A stretch of DNA of 37,489 nucleotides, from positions 1 through 37,489 of the forward strand of contig LBTY01000002.1 of the NCBI GenBank assembly GCA_000992305.1. Reading direction: 5' to 3'. Below the pieces are notes generated by a model that saw nothing but the letters and a program-made list of their open reading frames with translations, made no database searches and was not told where the DNA came from. The position numbers and the translations under genes are program-made. Below are positions 17,318 to 26,414 of this stretch, one piece after another (the stretch's first letter is position 1; each line of letters opens with the position of its first letter). The DNA comes from a candidate division TM6 bacterium GW2011_GWF2_38_10. Lineage in GTDB: Bacteria; Babelota; Babeliae; Babelales; RVW-14.

Positions 17318-18307
17318 TTATGGTGATGGAATAATTCGCAAAATTTTTTGAATTATTGCTTCAGGAATAACGTTTTCGGCTTCAGCTTCATAGGTTAAAA
17401 TGACACGATGACGAAGAATATCAGCGGCAACTGCTTTTATATCATCAGGGATAACAAAGTGTCGTTTTCGTAAAAAAGCATGAGCTTTGGCTGCGTGAGT
17501 TAGGGCTAAGGTTGCGCGTGGGGAGGCTCCATATTGAATATATTGTTCGATATCTGCAAGCCCGTGTTCCTTAGGATTACGTGTTGCAAAAACAATTGAA
17601 AGAATATATTCAATAACTTTATCATCAATGTAAATGTTTTGTACTAATTTTTGTGCATCAAGAATGCTTTGTTTATCGATTATTTTAAGTACTTCTTTGG
17701 GTTCAAAGTTTTTTGTAATGATTTCTTTTTCTTCGGACATTTTAGGATATGAAATGATAAGCTTAAAAAGAAATCGGTCAACTTGAGCTTCGGGAAGCCG
17801 ATAGGTGCCTTCTTGATCTATAGGGTTTTGAGTTGCCAAAACAAAAAATGGTTCATCCAACGCAAAGGTTGTGTCGCCAATAGTTACTTGGTGTTCTTGC
17901 ATGGCTTCAAGGAGCGCCGATTGAACTTTTGCTGGTGCACGGTTTATTTCGTCAGCTAAGATCAAATTGGCAAAGATTGGACCTTTTTTAGTTTGAAACT
18001 CTTGTGTTTTTGGGCTATAGACAAGTGTTCCTATAAGATCTGCAGGAAGAAGGTCGGGCGTAAATTGAATGCGCTGGAATTGCAATCCTAAAGCTTGTGC
18101 AATTGTTTTAACCAGCATTGTTTTTGCAAGACCTGGAACGCCTTCTAAAAGGACGTGGCTGTTGCACAAAAGGCCAATGAAAAGGCGGTCAACTATGTAG
18201 TCTTGGCCAACAATAATTTTTTTTACTTCATTCTTAAGATTTTGCCATTCGGTATGTTTATCTTTTACCTGATCGGCAAGTAGTTGGGATGAAGAAAGGT
18301 TTTCCAT
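17318..18307 (-). CDS. MoxR-family AAA+ ATPase
   Basis: MoxR ATPases are chaperone-like proteins that work with vWA-domain partners encoded nearby. This 329-residue protein has Walker A GVPGLAKT (56-63), Walker B LILADE followed by INRAP (about 115-125), sensor 1 FVLATQNPIDQEGTY (about 150-165) and a C-terminal lid with ASPRATLALTHAAKA. The length is normal. GGAG lies 6 bases before the ATG. The gene points away from the Bat genes rather than leading the operon, as it usually does; the batA vWA gene begins 2.2 kb away on the other strand. The intergenic region has a good promoter match for this gene. Confidence 0.95.
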   Translation of the reverse strand: MENLSSSQLLADQVKDKHTEWQNLKNEVKKIIVGQDYIVDRLFIGLLCNSHVLLEGVPGLAKTMLVKTIAQALGLQFQRIQFTPDLLPADLIGTLVYSPKTQEFQTKKGPIFANLILADEINRAPAKVQSALLEAMQEHQVTIGDTTFALDEPFFVLATQNPIDQEGTYRLPEAQVDRFLFKLIISYPKMSEEKEIITKNFEPKEVLKIIDKQSILDAQKLVQNIYIDDKVIEYILSIVFATRNPKEHGLADIEQYIQYGASPRATLALTHAAKAHAFLRKRHFVIPDDIKAVAADILRHRVILTYEAEAENVIPEAIIQKILRIIPSP

Positions 18308-18407
18308 TCTTTACTCCTACTGTCATTTTGTTATTGTTAATCGATTACCTGTGTTACTACTTTTTATTTTCATACGGGGTAATCATAAACGAGCTTATGA
18401 TTTATTG

Positions 18408-18435
18408 CTAATAAATGTAACGGATACCTTGTCAA
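18408..18435 (-). promoter_or_regulatory. Candidate sigma70-type promoter for the MoxR gene
   Basis: On the minus strand a perfect TTGACA (18435-18430) is followed after 16 bases by TATTAG (18413-18408), about 100 bases before the MoxR start. The -35 matches consensus, while the -10 is only partial. The 18308-18543 intergenic region must also hold the promoter of the rightward genes, but no single site there stood out. Confidence 0.4.
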
Positions 18436-18543
18436 TTGTAAATTATCTTGTGATTTATTGGTACAAATATCTTTTCTTTTTTTTGTGCTTGCGTTAGATT
18501 AACCTCCTATATTTTTGTTTATTAATGATGTATTGAGGTGTCT

Positions 18544-19368
18544 ATGAACATGCATGCAGTGTTTGCATTATGGAAAGAAAGTGCGTCGTGGTTGGCCTGG
18601 CGTGAGTTACGGTTGTTATTATTGGCAAGTTTGAATACCTTCAGACGGGCTCTGCAACTTATGATTCGTTATTTTGGGTGGCTTTTTGCTTTGTGGATAG
18701 TTGCCTTTTTGGTGATGACGTTGACAGATCCATTGTTTTTTTCTAATGCAAATTTTGAATCAATGGTTTTTAATATAAGTAGCGAACAGGCTGTTGCCGG
18801 TGGTATGCCGCTGAGTGCTTTATTGATTGCTTTTTGTGAATATATTTTTATTTATGCTGCTTTTCTATCGACACGTGCATCGATTGAGGCAAAAGATGTT
18901 TCATATTACAAGCGTTACTTTTTAAAGCCATTTCGTTTTTTAGGCGTTCAAATATTTGTGTATATGATCGTTATGATTGTTCAGGGATCATTACAGGTTC
19001 TTATTGGCAATTGGTCGTTAATTATTCCAGCTTTAGCATGGTCGGTACCTTTTATTGTCGGATTTTATGCTCTAGATAGGGAAACAGTTGCGTTGTGGAC
19101 TATTGTTCGCAAGGGATTTTCTTTTGTGGTCTGGTTAGCTCCCGTAGTGTTGAGTGTAACGTTATTTACGTTGGGTATATCAAGTCTTATGTATAGCTTA
19201 TTCACGGGGCTTTGTGGGTTAGCCGCACCGTATTTTTATCTATGGGTTGTGGTTAATTTATTGTTTTTTTTCTTTCATACTTTTATTATTAGTCTTTTTA
19301 TGTATGCTGTGTATTCGGTAGTCTATATGAAGATGAAGCATGCTGCGGCCTCATTATTTTTTACCTAA
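18544..19368 (+). CDS. Multi-pass membrane protein of unknown function, copy 1 of a tandem pair
   Basis: This 274-residue protein is largely hydrophobic, with about six probable membrane segments (roughly 40-60, 90-108, 135-150, 155-173, 195-220 and 230-262). I do not recognise a family. The N-terminal region (SLNTFRRALQLMIRYFGWLF) is closely similar to AMVRFYRALMIMVRSFGVLF of the next gene, and the overall layout is the same, so the pair arose by duplication. I chose the ATG at 18544 because GAGGTG lies just before it; an in-frame GTG at 18538 would sit inside that ribosome site. Position between moxR and batA suggests a role with the Bat complex; that is inference. Confidence 0.8.
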   Translation: MNMHAVFALWKESASWLAWRELRLLLLASLNTFRRALQLMIRYFGWLFALWIVAFLVMTLTDPLFFSNANFESMVFNISSEQAVAGGMPLSALLIAFCEYIFIYAAFLSTRASIEAKDVSYYKRYFLKPFRFLGVQIFVYMIVMIVQGSLQVLIGNWSLIIPALAWSVPFIVGFYALDRETVALWTIVRKGFSFVVWLAPVVLSVTLFTLGISSLMYSLFTGLCGLAAPYFYLWVVVNLLFFFFHTFIISLFMYAVYSVVYMKMKHAAASLFFT

Positions 19369-19377
19369 GAAGTTTGT

Positions 19378-20253
19378 ATGAATATTATTGTAAGTTCGTG
19401 GAAAAATTCATTAATGCAATGTCATCCTCGTGTATTGGCGCTCTTTATTGTTTCGGCAATGGTACGGTTTTATAGAGCGTTAATGATCATGGTACGTTCA
19501 TTTGGGGTACTGTTTTTGGTAGATATTGCGCTTTTGGGAATTTTTGGATCTTTTTTTATTTCTTTTTTTTCATCCCATACGTTAAAAGCACCTGGTAATG
19601 TTCCTGGTGTTTTGGCTATAGCCCTTTTTGCGCTCGAGGTTAATTGGTTTATTCTCAATGTTATTATGATATTATTTATTCGTAAAAAAGATGGGCAGCC
19701 TCCGATTGTGTATGTTAAACGTACATTCATGGCTGTTTTAAAGCTTCTTTTTTGGTCATATCTTGTAGCATTTTTGGTTTTGAGTTTTATGGTTACCTTG
19801 GGTATTTTTGCGGTACCAACATTACATTGGAGTGTTATTGTTTTTTTTGCTTTTATTAAATATTTGGTCCTTTTTTATTGGCTTAGTGATGCATCGAGTT
19901 TTAAGCATTTTTGTATAGCCATTGAAAAAACGATCAATTGTCTCTTTTATAATTTGCCGTTTGTGCTTATGTTATTATTGGCCATTTGGGGATTTAATTG
20001 GGTTATTTGTCGGTCTTTTTTGGGTGGGGCGAGTGGACATACGCTAATGTGTTTTTTTGAAAAGGCGGATAGTATTATAAAAACATATGGAAAGACATTG
20101 ACTGTTGCAACGTTTATTATGTTGCGGTATGTTGGGTTTTTAATAAAACATCTATGGATCAGTTTAATTTTTATTTTTTTTGATCAGAAAAAAGATATAA
20201 TTTATGCAGACAGTTATTTTGACATTCCGAACAAAACACAGCACCCTGAATAA
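19378..20253 (+). CDS. Multi-pass membrane protein of unknown function, copy 2 of a tandem pair
   Basis: This 291-residue integral membrane protein has about six hydrophobic segments (near 40-62, 76-102, 116-140, 145-170, 190-212 and 245-268). It resembles the preceding gene over the N-terminal R-x-x-R-A-L-x-x-M-x-R-x-F-G motif and in layout. It begins 9 bases after its stop, with only a weak AAGAAG ribosome site. The C-terminus is polar (DQKKDIIYADSYFD). Function unknown. In many MoxR/Bat loci the corresponding place holds a DUF58 protein; this one lacks DUF58 features that I can see. Confidence 0.8.
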   Translation: MNIIVSSWKNSLMQCHPRVLALFIVSAMVRFYRALMIMVRSFGVLFLVDIALLGIFGSFFISFFSSHTLKAPGNVPGVLAIALFALEVNWFILNVIMILFIRKKDGQPPIVYVKRTFMAVLKLLFWSYLVAFLVLSFMVTLGIFAVPTLHWSVIVFFAFIKYLVLFYWLSDASSFKHFCIAIEKTINCLFYNLPFVLMLLLAIWGFNWVICRSFLGGASGHTLMCFFEKADSIIKTYGKTLTVATFIMLRYVGFLIKHLWISLIFIFFDQKKDIIYADSYFDIPNKTQHPE

Positions 20254-20299
20254 TGAGAATATAACTGCCTGGAGTGAATTTATTGAGAATTGTTTATGA

Positions 20300-20422
20300 A
20301 TGGATCCTCGGGTTGCGGTCCTCTGGGCTAAAAGCCCTAACGTTCCGCCTCCAAGGATGACATACTAAGCGACGGTTGTCATTCTCGGCTCTGGCCATAA
20401 GGCCTCTTGACCGAGAATCCAT
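20300..20422. repeat. Two head-to-head palindromic repeat units before batA
   Basis: The right unit runs from TGTCATTCTCGG to CCGAGAATCCA (about 20378-20421), with ATTCTCGG (20381-20388) pairing with CCGAGAAT (20411-20418) and an inner GGCC-ATAA-GGCC. The left unit, read on the minus strand, begins TGTCATCCTTGG and ends CCGAGGATCCA (about 20362-20301), with inner GGGCT-AAA-AGCCC (20325-20337). The two are therefore diverged copies of one element in opposite orientation. They fill most of the 289-base gap between the membrane-protein pair and batA. Such units resemble REP/BIME-type repeats. Confidence 0.65.
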
Positions 20423-20542
20423 CTTGAAAAAAATAATTCAAAGAAAATTTTTGGGATAGTTGTGAATAACGAGAAAAGGTTTTGTGCTTATTGCAAGCGC
20501 AAAGAATAGCAGGATCAACCAATAAAAATAAGCGTGGGCCAT

Positions 20543-21532
20543 ATGGTATTGCATGTTTTGTATCCAAATGTTTTATATATTCTTTCGCCAGTTTTATTGA
20601 TTGCACTAGTCTATCGATTGTTTTTTTATAAAACGCCCGTATATCGGTTTCCTTTAGGTAAAACGGTTGCACAGTTTTCAAAAGTGCATCACAAACACCA
20701 TAAAAAAATTCATTTTTTTATGCGGGTTGTTTCATTGGTAGGATTATTATTTTTGATTGCTCGGCCTGTGTGGGTTGATGAACATTCGAATGTTACAACG
20801 CATGGGATTGATATTGTTCTGGCAATCGACGTTTCTGAAAGTATGATGCTTTTTGATGATTTTAAAGATCGTCGTTCACGCATAGAGGTTGCAAAACAAG
20901 AGGCGGTGCGATTTATTGAAAAAAGAACCGATGATCCAATCGGTGTTGTTTTGTTTGGGCGAGAGGTTATCTCTCGTTGTCCGTTAACGCTTGATAAGCA
21001 CATTCTTAAGCAGATTGTTGGATCAATAGAGCTTGGCGAAATCTCTGGGCAAGGAACCTTTTTAGGTACGGGGCTTGCCATGGCGGTTAATCGTCTTAGA
21101 AGTTCAAAGTCAAAAAGTAAGATTGTGGTATTATTGAGCGATGGGGAGCCAACAGTTCCGGAGACGGTTGATCCTGACCAGGCTATTAAGTTGGCAAAAC
21201 AGTTTGGGGTTAAGGTGTATACCATAGGAATTGGCAATGAGCGCGGTGGTTTTGTCGAGCATCCTTTAATGGGTATTCAACAAGTTAATTCGAGAATTAA
21301 TGTGGATTTATTGCAAAAAATTGCTACGCAAACGGGTGGTGTTTTTTTACGTGCTAATAATTCTAAAGAGCTTCGTGCTGCGTATAACCATATTGATCGT
21401 CTAGAAAAAACTGAATATGAAACAAATGTGTTTCATCGTTACTATGAAGCATTTTTGACGTTTGTGTGGATAATTCTTGCATTGCTTGCGTTGGAATTGT
21501 TTTTACGATTATTTATTTGGCCGGGAGTGTAA
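20543..21532 (+). CDS. batA: BatA-like vWA-domain membrane protein
   Basis: This protein of about 329 residues has two N-terminal transmembrane segments, a von Willebrand factor A domain (about 85-270) and a C-terminal transmembrane helix (about 296-318), the standard BatA layout. The metal-binding MIDAS motif is complete: DVSES (near 95-99), a GTGLA threonine and LSDGEP. Proteins of this type bind the MoxR ATPase and the other Bat proteins in the inner membrane, with the vWA domain in the periplasm. Neither the ATG at 20543 nor an in-frame GTG at 20534 has a clear ribosome site; I prefer the ATG. It follows a palindromic repeat region and starts the batABCDE run. Confidence 0.9.
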   Translation: MVLHVLYPNVLYILSPVLLIALVYRLFFYKTPVYRFPLGKTVAQFSKVHHKHHKKIHFFMRVVSLVGLLFLIARPVWVDEHSNVTTHGIDIVLAIDVSESMMLFDDFKDRRSRIEVAKQEAVRFIEKRTDDPIGVVLFGREVISRCPLTLDKHILKQIVGSIELGEISGQGTFLGTGLAMAVNRLRSSKSKSKIVVLLSDGEPTVPETVDPDQAIKLAKQFGVKVYTIGIGNERGGFVEHPLMGIQQVNSRINVDLLQKIATQTGGVFLRANNSKELRAAYNHIDRLEKTEYETNVFHRYYEAFLTFVWIILALLALELFLRLFIWPGV

Positions 21533-21533
21533 C

Positions 21534-22538
21534 ATGAATGATATATTTGGTATTCATTGGGCTTCGTTTGATAATTGTGTGTATATCCCATTATTCATTG
21601 CATTTTTTGTGTTGGCAATTAAACAATTTTTGCGGATAAAAAAAAGTTATCAGGTCTTGGTGCATCCGGATAATGCGTCAAAAATTTTTAAACATTTTTC
21701 ATTAACAAGGTTTTTCTTTAGGACGGTATTTCTTTGTAGTGCATTGGTTTTTATTTTTATTGCGTTGTTGCAGCCGCAGTGGGGCAAACGTGATGAACAA
21801 GTAATTCAAGAAGGACGAGATTTATTAATTGTACTTGATGTTTCACGGAGTATGTTGGCGCAGGATTTTTCACCAAATCGGCTTGCATTTGCTAAGCTTA
21901 AAATTCGTACATTGTTAGAAACCTTGTCTTGTGTGCGTGTGGGCCTTATCGCTTTTTCAGGGTCCGCTTTTGTTCAGTGTCCATTGACGGTTGATCATGC
22001 CGCTTTTTTAATGTTTTTAGAGTATCTTGATGTTGAGTCGATTTCATCTGGTACAACTGCGATTGATCGGGCATTATCGTCAGCTATAAAACTTTTTGCT
22101 CAATATGAAGGCCGCAAAAATAAGAATGTTATTTTACTTACCGATGGTGAGGACTTTTCGATGGATCTTGAGGTGGTAAAAAAAGAGGCAAGTGAACATA
22201 ATATTAGAGTTTTTGCATTGGGTATTGGTTCGGTGCAGGGTGCACCTATTCCAGAATTTGATGAGCGGGGGCGACCGTCTGGCCATGTTAAAGATAGCGA
22301 TGGGAACGTTGTTGTTTCTCGCCTTAATGAATCATTGTTACAATCTATGTGCAAGGATTTGGAAGGGGCGTATTTTTCGGCAGGGTATAAAGATGATGAT
22401 GTTCAACAGATTGCCCGCCTTGTGCAGAAAATGGAAAAAGAAAAAATAACAGATAAAAAAATATCGTTATTTGAAGACCATTATCCTTGGTTTTTGGGGG
22501 TTGCGTGGGTATTGTTATTGCTTGAATGGATTATATAA
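21534..22538 (+). CDS. batB: BatB-like vWA-domain membrane protein
   Basis: The second vWA protein has 334 residues when started at the ATG at 21534, where GGAG lies 6 bases upstream, one base after the batA stop. It has N-terminal transmembrane helices (about 11-28 and 60-80), a vWA domain with complete MIDAS (DVSRS near 101-105, a SSGTTA threonine, LLTDGED) and a C-terminal transmembrane segment (about 316-334). The SGSAFVQCPLT segment is typical of the BatA/B group. It is more similar to BatB than BatA in order and length. It probably pairs with BatA and BatC. Confidence 0.9.
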   Translation: MNDIFGIHWASFDNCVYIPLFIAFFVLAIKQFLRIKKSYQVLVHPDNASKIFKHFSLTRFFFRTVFLCSALVFIFIALLQPQWGKRDEQVIQEGRDLLIVLDVSRSMLAQDFSPNRLAFAKLKIRTLLETLSCVRVGLIAFSGSAFVQCPLTVDHAAFLMFLEYLDVESISSGTTAIDRALSSAIKLFAQYEGRKNKNVILLTDGEDFSMDLEVVKKEASEHNIRVFALGIGSVQGAPIPEFDERGRPSGHVKDSDGNVVVSRLNESLLQSMCKDLEGAYFSAGYKDDDVQQIARLVQKMEKEKITDKKISLFEDHYPWFLGVAWVLLLLEWII

Positions 22539-22553
22539 TAAGGAACGTGAGCT

Positions 22554-23738
22554 ATGAAACATTATCTATTATTTTTATTTCTCGTGCACCTTATGTATGT
22601 TGATTCTCTTGCTGCTTGGTCGTGGTGGCCGGCAAAAAATAAAAAAGAAGAAACAGTCCAAGATCGTATTGAATATTTGCAGCGAAAACAAGTTGATGCT
22701 CCTCATGATCCTTTTATAAATTATAATTTAGGTGTTGCGTATTATAAAGATGGTCAGTTTGATAGCGCATACAAAAGTTTTGATCGTGCGTTAGTTGCAA
22801 CCGTGGATGATGAGCTTAAGCGTCGTAGTTTATTTAATGCTGGAAATAGTGCCTATCAAGGTGCTGTCGTTACGCTTGGTTCTGATTGGCAAAATAAAAA
22901 ATTAGAGCAGGCGGTGGCGGGGCAGGCTTTAACCTTGCTGCAATCTTCAATTAAAAAGTATGATGATTTATTGAGTATCCAGACTGATCATCAAGCAGCG
23001 ATTACTAATAAGCAAGAGGGTGTAAAGCTTTTGCAAGAACTACAAAAAAAGATACAAAAAGATCAGCCACAGGATGGTGATAAAAAGAATGATGGCCAGC
23101 AGCAGGGACAGCAGCCATCCGATGGAAACGATAGTCAACAGCAACAAGATAAGCAGCAAGATTCATCAGGCAATAAGCAGGGGGATAGGCAAGGCGGCGA
23201 CCAGCAATCATCGCCAGAGCACAAGCAAGATGGTGAACAGCAAGGAGACAAAAAGATTGATCAACCCAATAAAGATGGAAAACAACAATCACCAGCGCCA
23301 GACAAACGAGGCGATGACAACAAAGATGGTAAAGGCAAGCAAGAGCCAAAACAAGATGATCGAAAAGATAGCCCCGATAATATCGATGATAAACGAAATA
23401 AGGGGAAAGGCGATCCAGCGAATGACCAAGGTTCCAAAGATCATCAGCAGCAAAATGCTCAAAATGATTCCCATGAAAAAACTCCTCACAATAAAAAACC
23501 AGATTCTGAGCAACAACCTGCATCAAAGGATAGCCAAGAACAGCAACAAAAACAAGAGGCGCGGCAAGCTGGAGTTCCTCAGCCGCATGCGCCTGCTGAA
23601 ACTATAGAGCAGCGAGCGGCGCGTGCATTGCTCGATCAATTAGGCCAGGAAGAGTCTCAATTGCAAAAGTCACTCATGGCAAAAAAAATGAAGCAGCATG
23701 CGCAATCAAAAAATAATGCTCATCAGTGTTCATGGTAA
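22554..23738 (+). CDS. batC: BatC-like TPR protein with long hydrophilic low-complexity tail
   Basis: This 394-residue exported protein has a signal peptide (about 1-21) and TPR repeats (about 52-115: INYNLGVAYYKDGQFDSAYKSFDRAL and a following FNAGNSAYQ). A very hydrophilic region rich in Q, D, K, G, N and S follows at about 165-335. The C-terminal motif AARALLDQLGQEESQLQKS is typical of BatC and related TPR proteins. It follows batB by 15 bases with AGGA upstream of the ATG. The low-complexity region is probably disordered. TPRs suggest it scaffolds the Bat complex in the periplasm. Confidence 0.85.
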   Translation: MKHYLLFLFLVHLMYVDSLAAWSWWPAKNKKEETVQDRIEYLQRKQVDAPHDPFINYNLGVAYYKDGQFDSAYKSFDRALVATVDDELKRRSLFNAGNSAYQGAVVTLGSDWQNKKLEQAVAGQALTLLQSSIKKYDDLLSIQTDHQAAITNKQEGVKLLQELQKKIQKDQPQDGDKKNDGQQQGQQPSDGNDSQQQQDKQQDSSGNKQGDRQGGDQQSSPEHKQDGEQQGDKKIDQPNKDGKQQSPAPDKRGDDNKDGKGKQEPKQDDRKDSPDNIDDKRNKGKGDPANDQGSKDHQQQNAQNDSHEKTPHNKKPDSEQQPASKDSQEQQQKQEARQAGVPQPHAPAETIEQRAARALLDQLGQEESQLQKSLMAKKMKQHAQSKNNAHQCSW

Positions 23739-23776
23739 AATAAAATAAGCTTAGGTAAGAAACAAAAAGGGTTGTT

Positions 23777-25600
23777 ATGAAACATTCTGTTGACTATGGA
23801 TTTTTATTCTTTTTATGTGTGTTGTTACTATCGCCGTTGCATGCGGTTAATATTTCGCTTGAGTTGCATGATAATGGGCAAGGATCTCGAGAGTCAACGG
23901 TTGTTGTGGGTCAATTATTTGATGTTGCAGTTGTGATTACTGGTAAAGATGGCGTAGATACAGATGATATTAAGCTTACGATTGGTAATAATGTGCGAGT
24001 TAGAGGCGTTGAATCAAGCGTGCAAGCAACCTTTGGAAATGGGAAATTATCTAAGACTTTTACTAAATTATTTCGGTTGCAGGCACACAAAGAAGGTCCA
24101 TTAACTATTGGGCCGGCGAGTATGGAGCATAATGGAAATAAGATTACATCGAATATTTTACAGCTAACGGTGGTGCAGCAGATGCCAGAAGAGACGAGTC
24201 AAAAGTCAGCTGCGGCACATGACCAGCAACTTATTGCGTGTCATCTTATTCCTCAAAAAAAAGAAGTATTTATTGGGGAACCTTTTGTGGTTCGTGTTGT
24301 GATTGCAACACATGTGCAAATTTTACAAATGGCGCTTGCACAGCCTCAGTTTGAACATTTTGTTTTTAAAGAAGCTGCAGATACTCAATCATATAAAAAA
24401 ACATATAATAACATTCCGTATGATGTGGTTGAAAAACGTTTTATTTTAACTCCAACTACCAAGGGGACGCTGGCTATTGAGCCAATACAATTGTCATATG
24501 CAACGATTGCGCGACGCAAAAAAAATAAACAGCATTTTTTTGGGGATGCATTTTTTGGTGGGTTTTTGGATCAAGATCGTATTATTCAAAAAACAATTTC
24601 TTCAAATAGTGCCCAGGTGGTGGTGCATGATTTACCGCCCGAGGCGGAGAACGTTGATGTTGTTGGGGTCATCAACTCGTGTGTTGCGCGTGTTGATAAA
24701 AAAGAGGTGATGTATAATCAAGCGGTTTCATTTTTTTTAGAAGTTGAAGGAACGGGAAATATTGAGCAGCTCCCAGCTCCTAAAATTTCATTGCCTTCTT
24801 ATGCAAAATATTATGAATCAAAAGCCTCATTTAAGCCTGATAGTAGCAATCCATTAAAGGGAAAAAAGATATTTGAATATATTATTCAATGTGCGCATGA
24901 AGGTGATGTAGAAATTCCTGCACAGTCTTTTTCCTATTTTGATACCGAAAAAAAAGAAGTGGCATCAATTGCTACGGCGCCTGTTTTTTTGCATATTCTT
25001 CCGCCGCCGCTTGTAGATAAGGAGCAACAGTGCCAAGTTATACAGCCTGATCATCACGAACAAAAGAGCATAGATCTTGCTGAGTCTCAAGAGAATTCCG
25101 TGCACAAGGATGTGTGCTTTATTCAGGAGGATGGACCAATAATGCAAAAAGAAGTTAACGGGATATCTTGGCTGATATTCTTATTTTTATTATTGATGGC
25201 GCCACTTATTTTTACGGGGACATGGATGTGGGATCGATTAATGAGGGTAATGGCATCAAGCGATTTTGTTCAAAAAGGTTCGCAGCGCAAGGCGATTGAT
25301 TCCTTACGCAAAGAATTTACCCTACTAGAACAAAAAGGTAATCCAGAAAAATTGTATCAGTTATTTATTCGTCTTATTGCCGTAAATGGTTCTGTTGATC
25401 AGCGCAATGTTACACATGAGTGGTTGTATGAATATTTAATATCTTTGGCGTGGCAAGAGGTAAAGATTAATGAATTTTTTGATTTTTTAAACGAATGTGC
25501 TCAGCTGCGTTTTGTTTCACAAGCACATTCTTCAGTTGTAGTAAAACATGAAGAATTGTTTAAAAAAGCGTCATATTGGTTAGTATTACTTACTAAATAA
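23777..25600 (+). CDS. batD: BatD-like oxygen-tolerance membrane protein
   Basis: This 607-residue protein has a signal peptide (about 1-23, ending LHAV) and several beta-sandwich segments in the BatD pattern (VGQLFDVAVVITG; EVFIGEPFVVRVVI; QAVSFFLEVEGTGNIEQLPAP). A late transmembrane helix (about 462-482) and a C-terminal cytoplasmic helical domain follow. The family is known from Bacteroides aerotolerance loci, where it forms part of a periplasmic complex with other Bat proteins; its biochemical role is not settled. GGG lies 5 bases before the ATG. It lies 38 bases after batC and 15 bases before batE. Confidence 0.9.
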   Translation: MKHSVDYGFLFFLCVLLLSPLHAVNISLELHDNGQGSRESTVVVGQLFDVAVVITGKDGVDTDDIKLTIGNNVRVRGVESSVQATFGNGKLSKTFTKLFRLQAHKEGPLTIGPASMEHNGNKITSNILQLTVVQQMPEETSQKSAAAHDQQLIACHLIPQKKEVFIGEPFVVRVVIATHVQILQMALAQPQFEHFVFKEAADTQSYKKTYNNIPYDVVEKRFILTPTTKGTLAIEPIQLSYATIARRKKNKQHFFGDAFFGGFLDQDRIIQKTISSNSAQVVVHDLPPEAENVDVVGVINSCVARVDKKEVMYNQAVSFFLEVEGTGNIEQLPAPKISLPSYAKYYESKASFKPDSSNPLKGKKIFEYIIQCAHEGDVEIPAQSFSYFDTEKKEVASIATAPVFLHILPPPLVDKEQQCQVIQPDHHEQKSIDLAESQENSVHKDVCFIQEDGPIMQKEVNGISWLIFLFLLLMAPLIFTGTWMWDRLMRVMASSDFVQKGSQRKAIDSLRKEFTLLEQKGNPEKLYQLFIRLIAVNGSVDQRNVTHEWLYEYLISLAWQEVKINEFFDFLNECAQLRFVSQAHSSVVVKHEELFKKASYWLVLLTK

Positions 25601-25615
25601 GAAAGGTTTTTGGGT

Positions 25616-26380
25616 ATGATAATGGTACGGCTTCTTGTTGTGTTGTGCGTAAGTATGCTTTTTCCAAATATGGCATGCGCAACAAACTATCGTGAGATTT
25701 TTTTTCAGGCGAATGATCTTTTTAAGGAGGGAAAGTATGAAGAGGCGTATGATTTGTATGAAAAAATTCCAAATAAAAGCTCGCACGTGCATTATAATTT
25801 AGGCGTTTGTGCTTATAAACTTGGCAAAAAGGGTTATGCATTGGTTCATTGGCGCCGAGCTGAAAAGGATTGGGGTTTTTTTAACCGAGCAGAACTAATA
25901 AATAATATTGATTTAGTCTTAAAAAAAGAAACCCCTTACGATGGCAATGACACCAAAACTCCCGGAGAATTTACTAAGGAGCGGCTGAACAATTTCTCTA
26001 ATAAAATTGTTTCGGCTGTTAGAGCTACGCCGTTGTTGAGGTTGCAACTTCTATTTTTATTCTTATGGATTTTTGCCTTTGTATACCTTCGATATTGGTA
26101 TAGGCAGCGGCAAAAATTTTTAATTGTTATTGTTTTTTTTGCTATTATTATCTCAGGAATGTTGTTAGTGGTTCGTTATAATTTTGATTTGCGACAACAT
26201 GGGGTTGTGGTAACCAACAGTGTTGTGTTGTACTCTGGTCCAGGTGATAATTATCAAAAATTGACAACACTTACTGAGACCAACCAGGTTTTAATCAAAG
26301 GTGAGTCTGATGGTTTTTATAAAGTAAAACAAAAGGGTATTATTGGGTGGCTTGATAAGAAAACAGTTTTGTTGTATTGA
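25616..26380 (+). CDS. batE: BatE-like TPR protein with SH3b domain
   Basis: This protein of about 254 residues has a signal peptide (about 1-22), TPR units (about 26-85: YREIFFQANDLFKEGKYEEA, then HVHYNLGVCAYKLGK), two transmembrane helices (about 138-152 and 158-175) and a C-terminal bacterial SH3 domain (about 188-254, VLYSGPGDNYQKLTTL...GIIGWLDK). This is the BatE layout. I prefer the ATG at 25616, with AAAGG upstream; a TTG at 25610 and an ATG at 25622 are also possible. It closes the batABCDE run, so batA to batE are probably one transcript. Confidence 0.88.
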   Translation: MIMVRLLVVLCVSMLFPNMACATNYREIFFQANDLFKEGKYEEAYDLYEKIPNKSSHVHYNLGVCAYKLGKKGYALVHWRRAEKDWGFFNRAELINNIDLVLKKETPYDGNDTKTPGEFTKERLNNFSNKIVSAVRATPLLRLQLLFLFLWIFAFVYLRYWYRQRQKFLIVIVFFAIIISGMLLVVRYNFDLRQHGVVVTNSVVLYSGPGDNYQKLTTLTETNQVLIKGESDGFYKVKQKGIIGWLDKKTVLLY

Positions 26381-26414
26381 AGTTTAGTTTGAAAAGAAGA
26401 GAGGAGAGACTTAT

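Noticed and set aside
20379..20681. Leftward 100-codon open frame across the palindromic repeats and batA start
   Set aside because: It spans the repeat element and the start of batA, has no ribosome site and no recognisable features.
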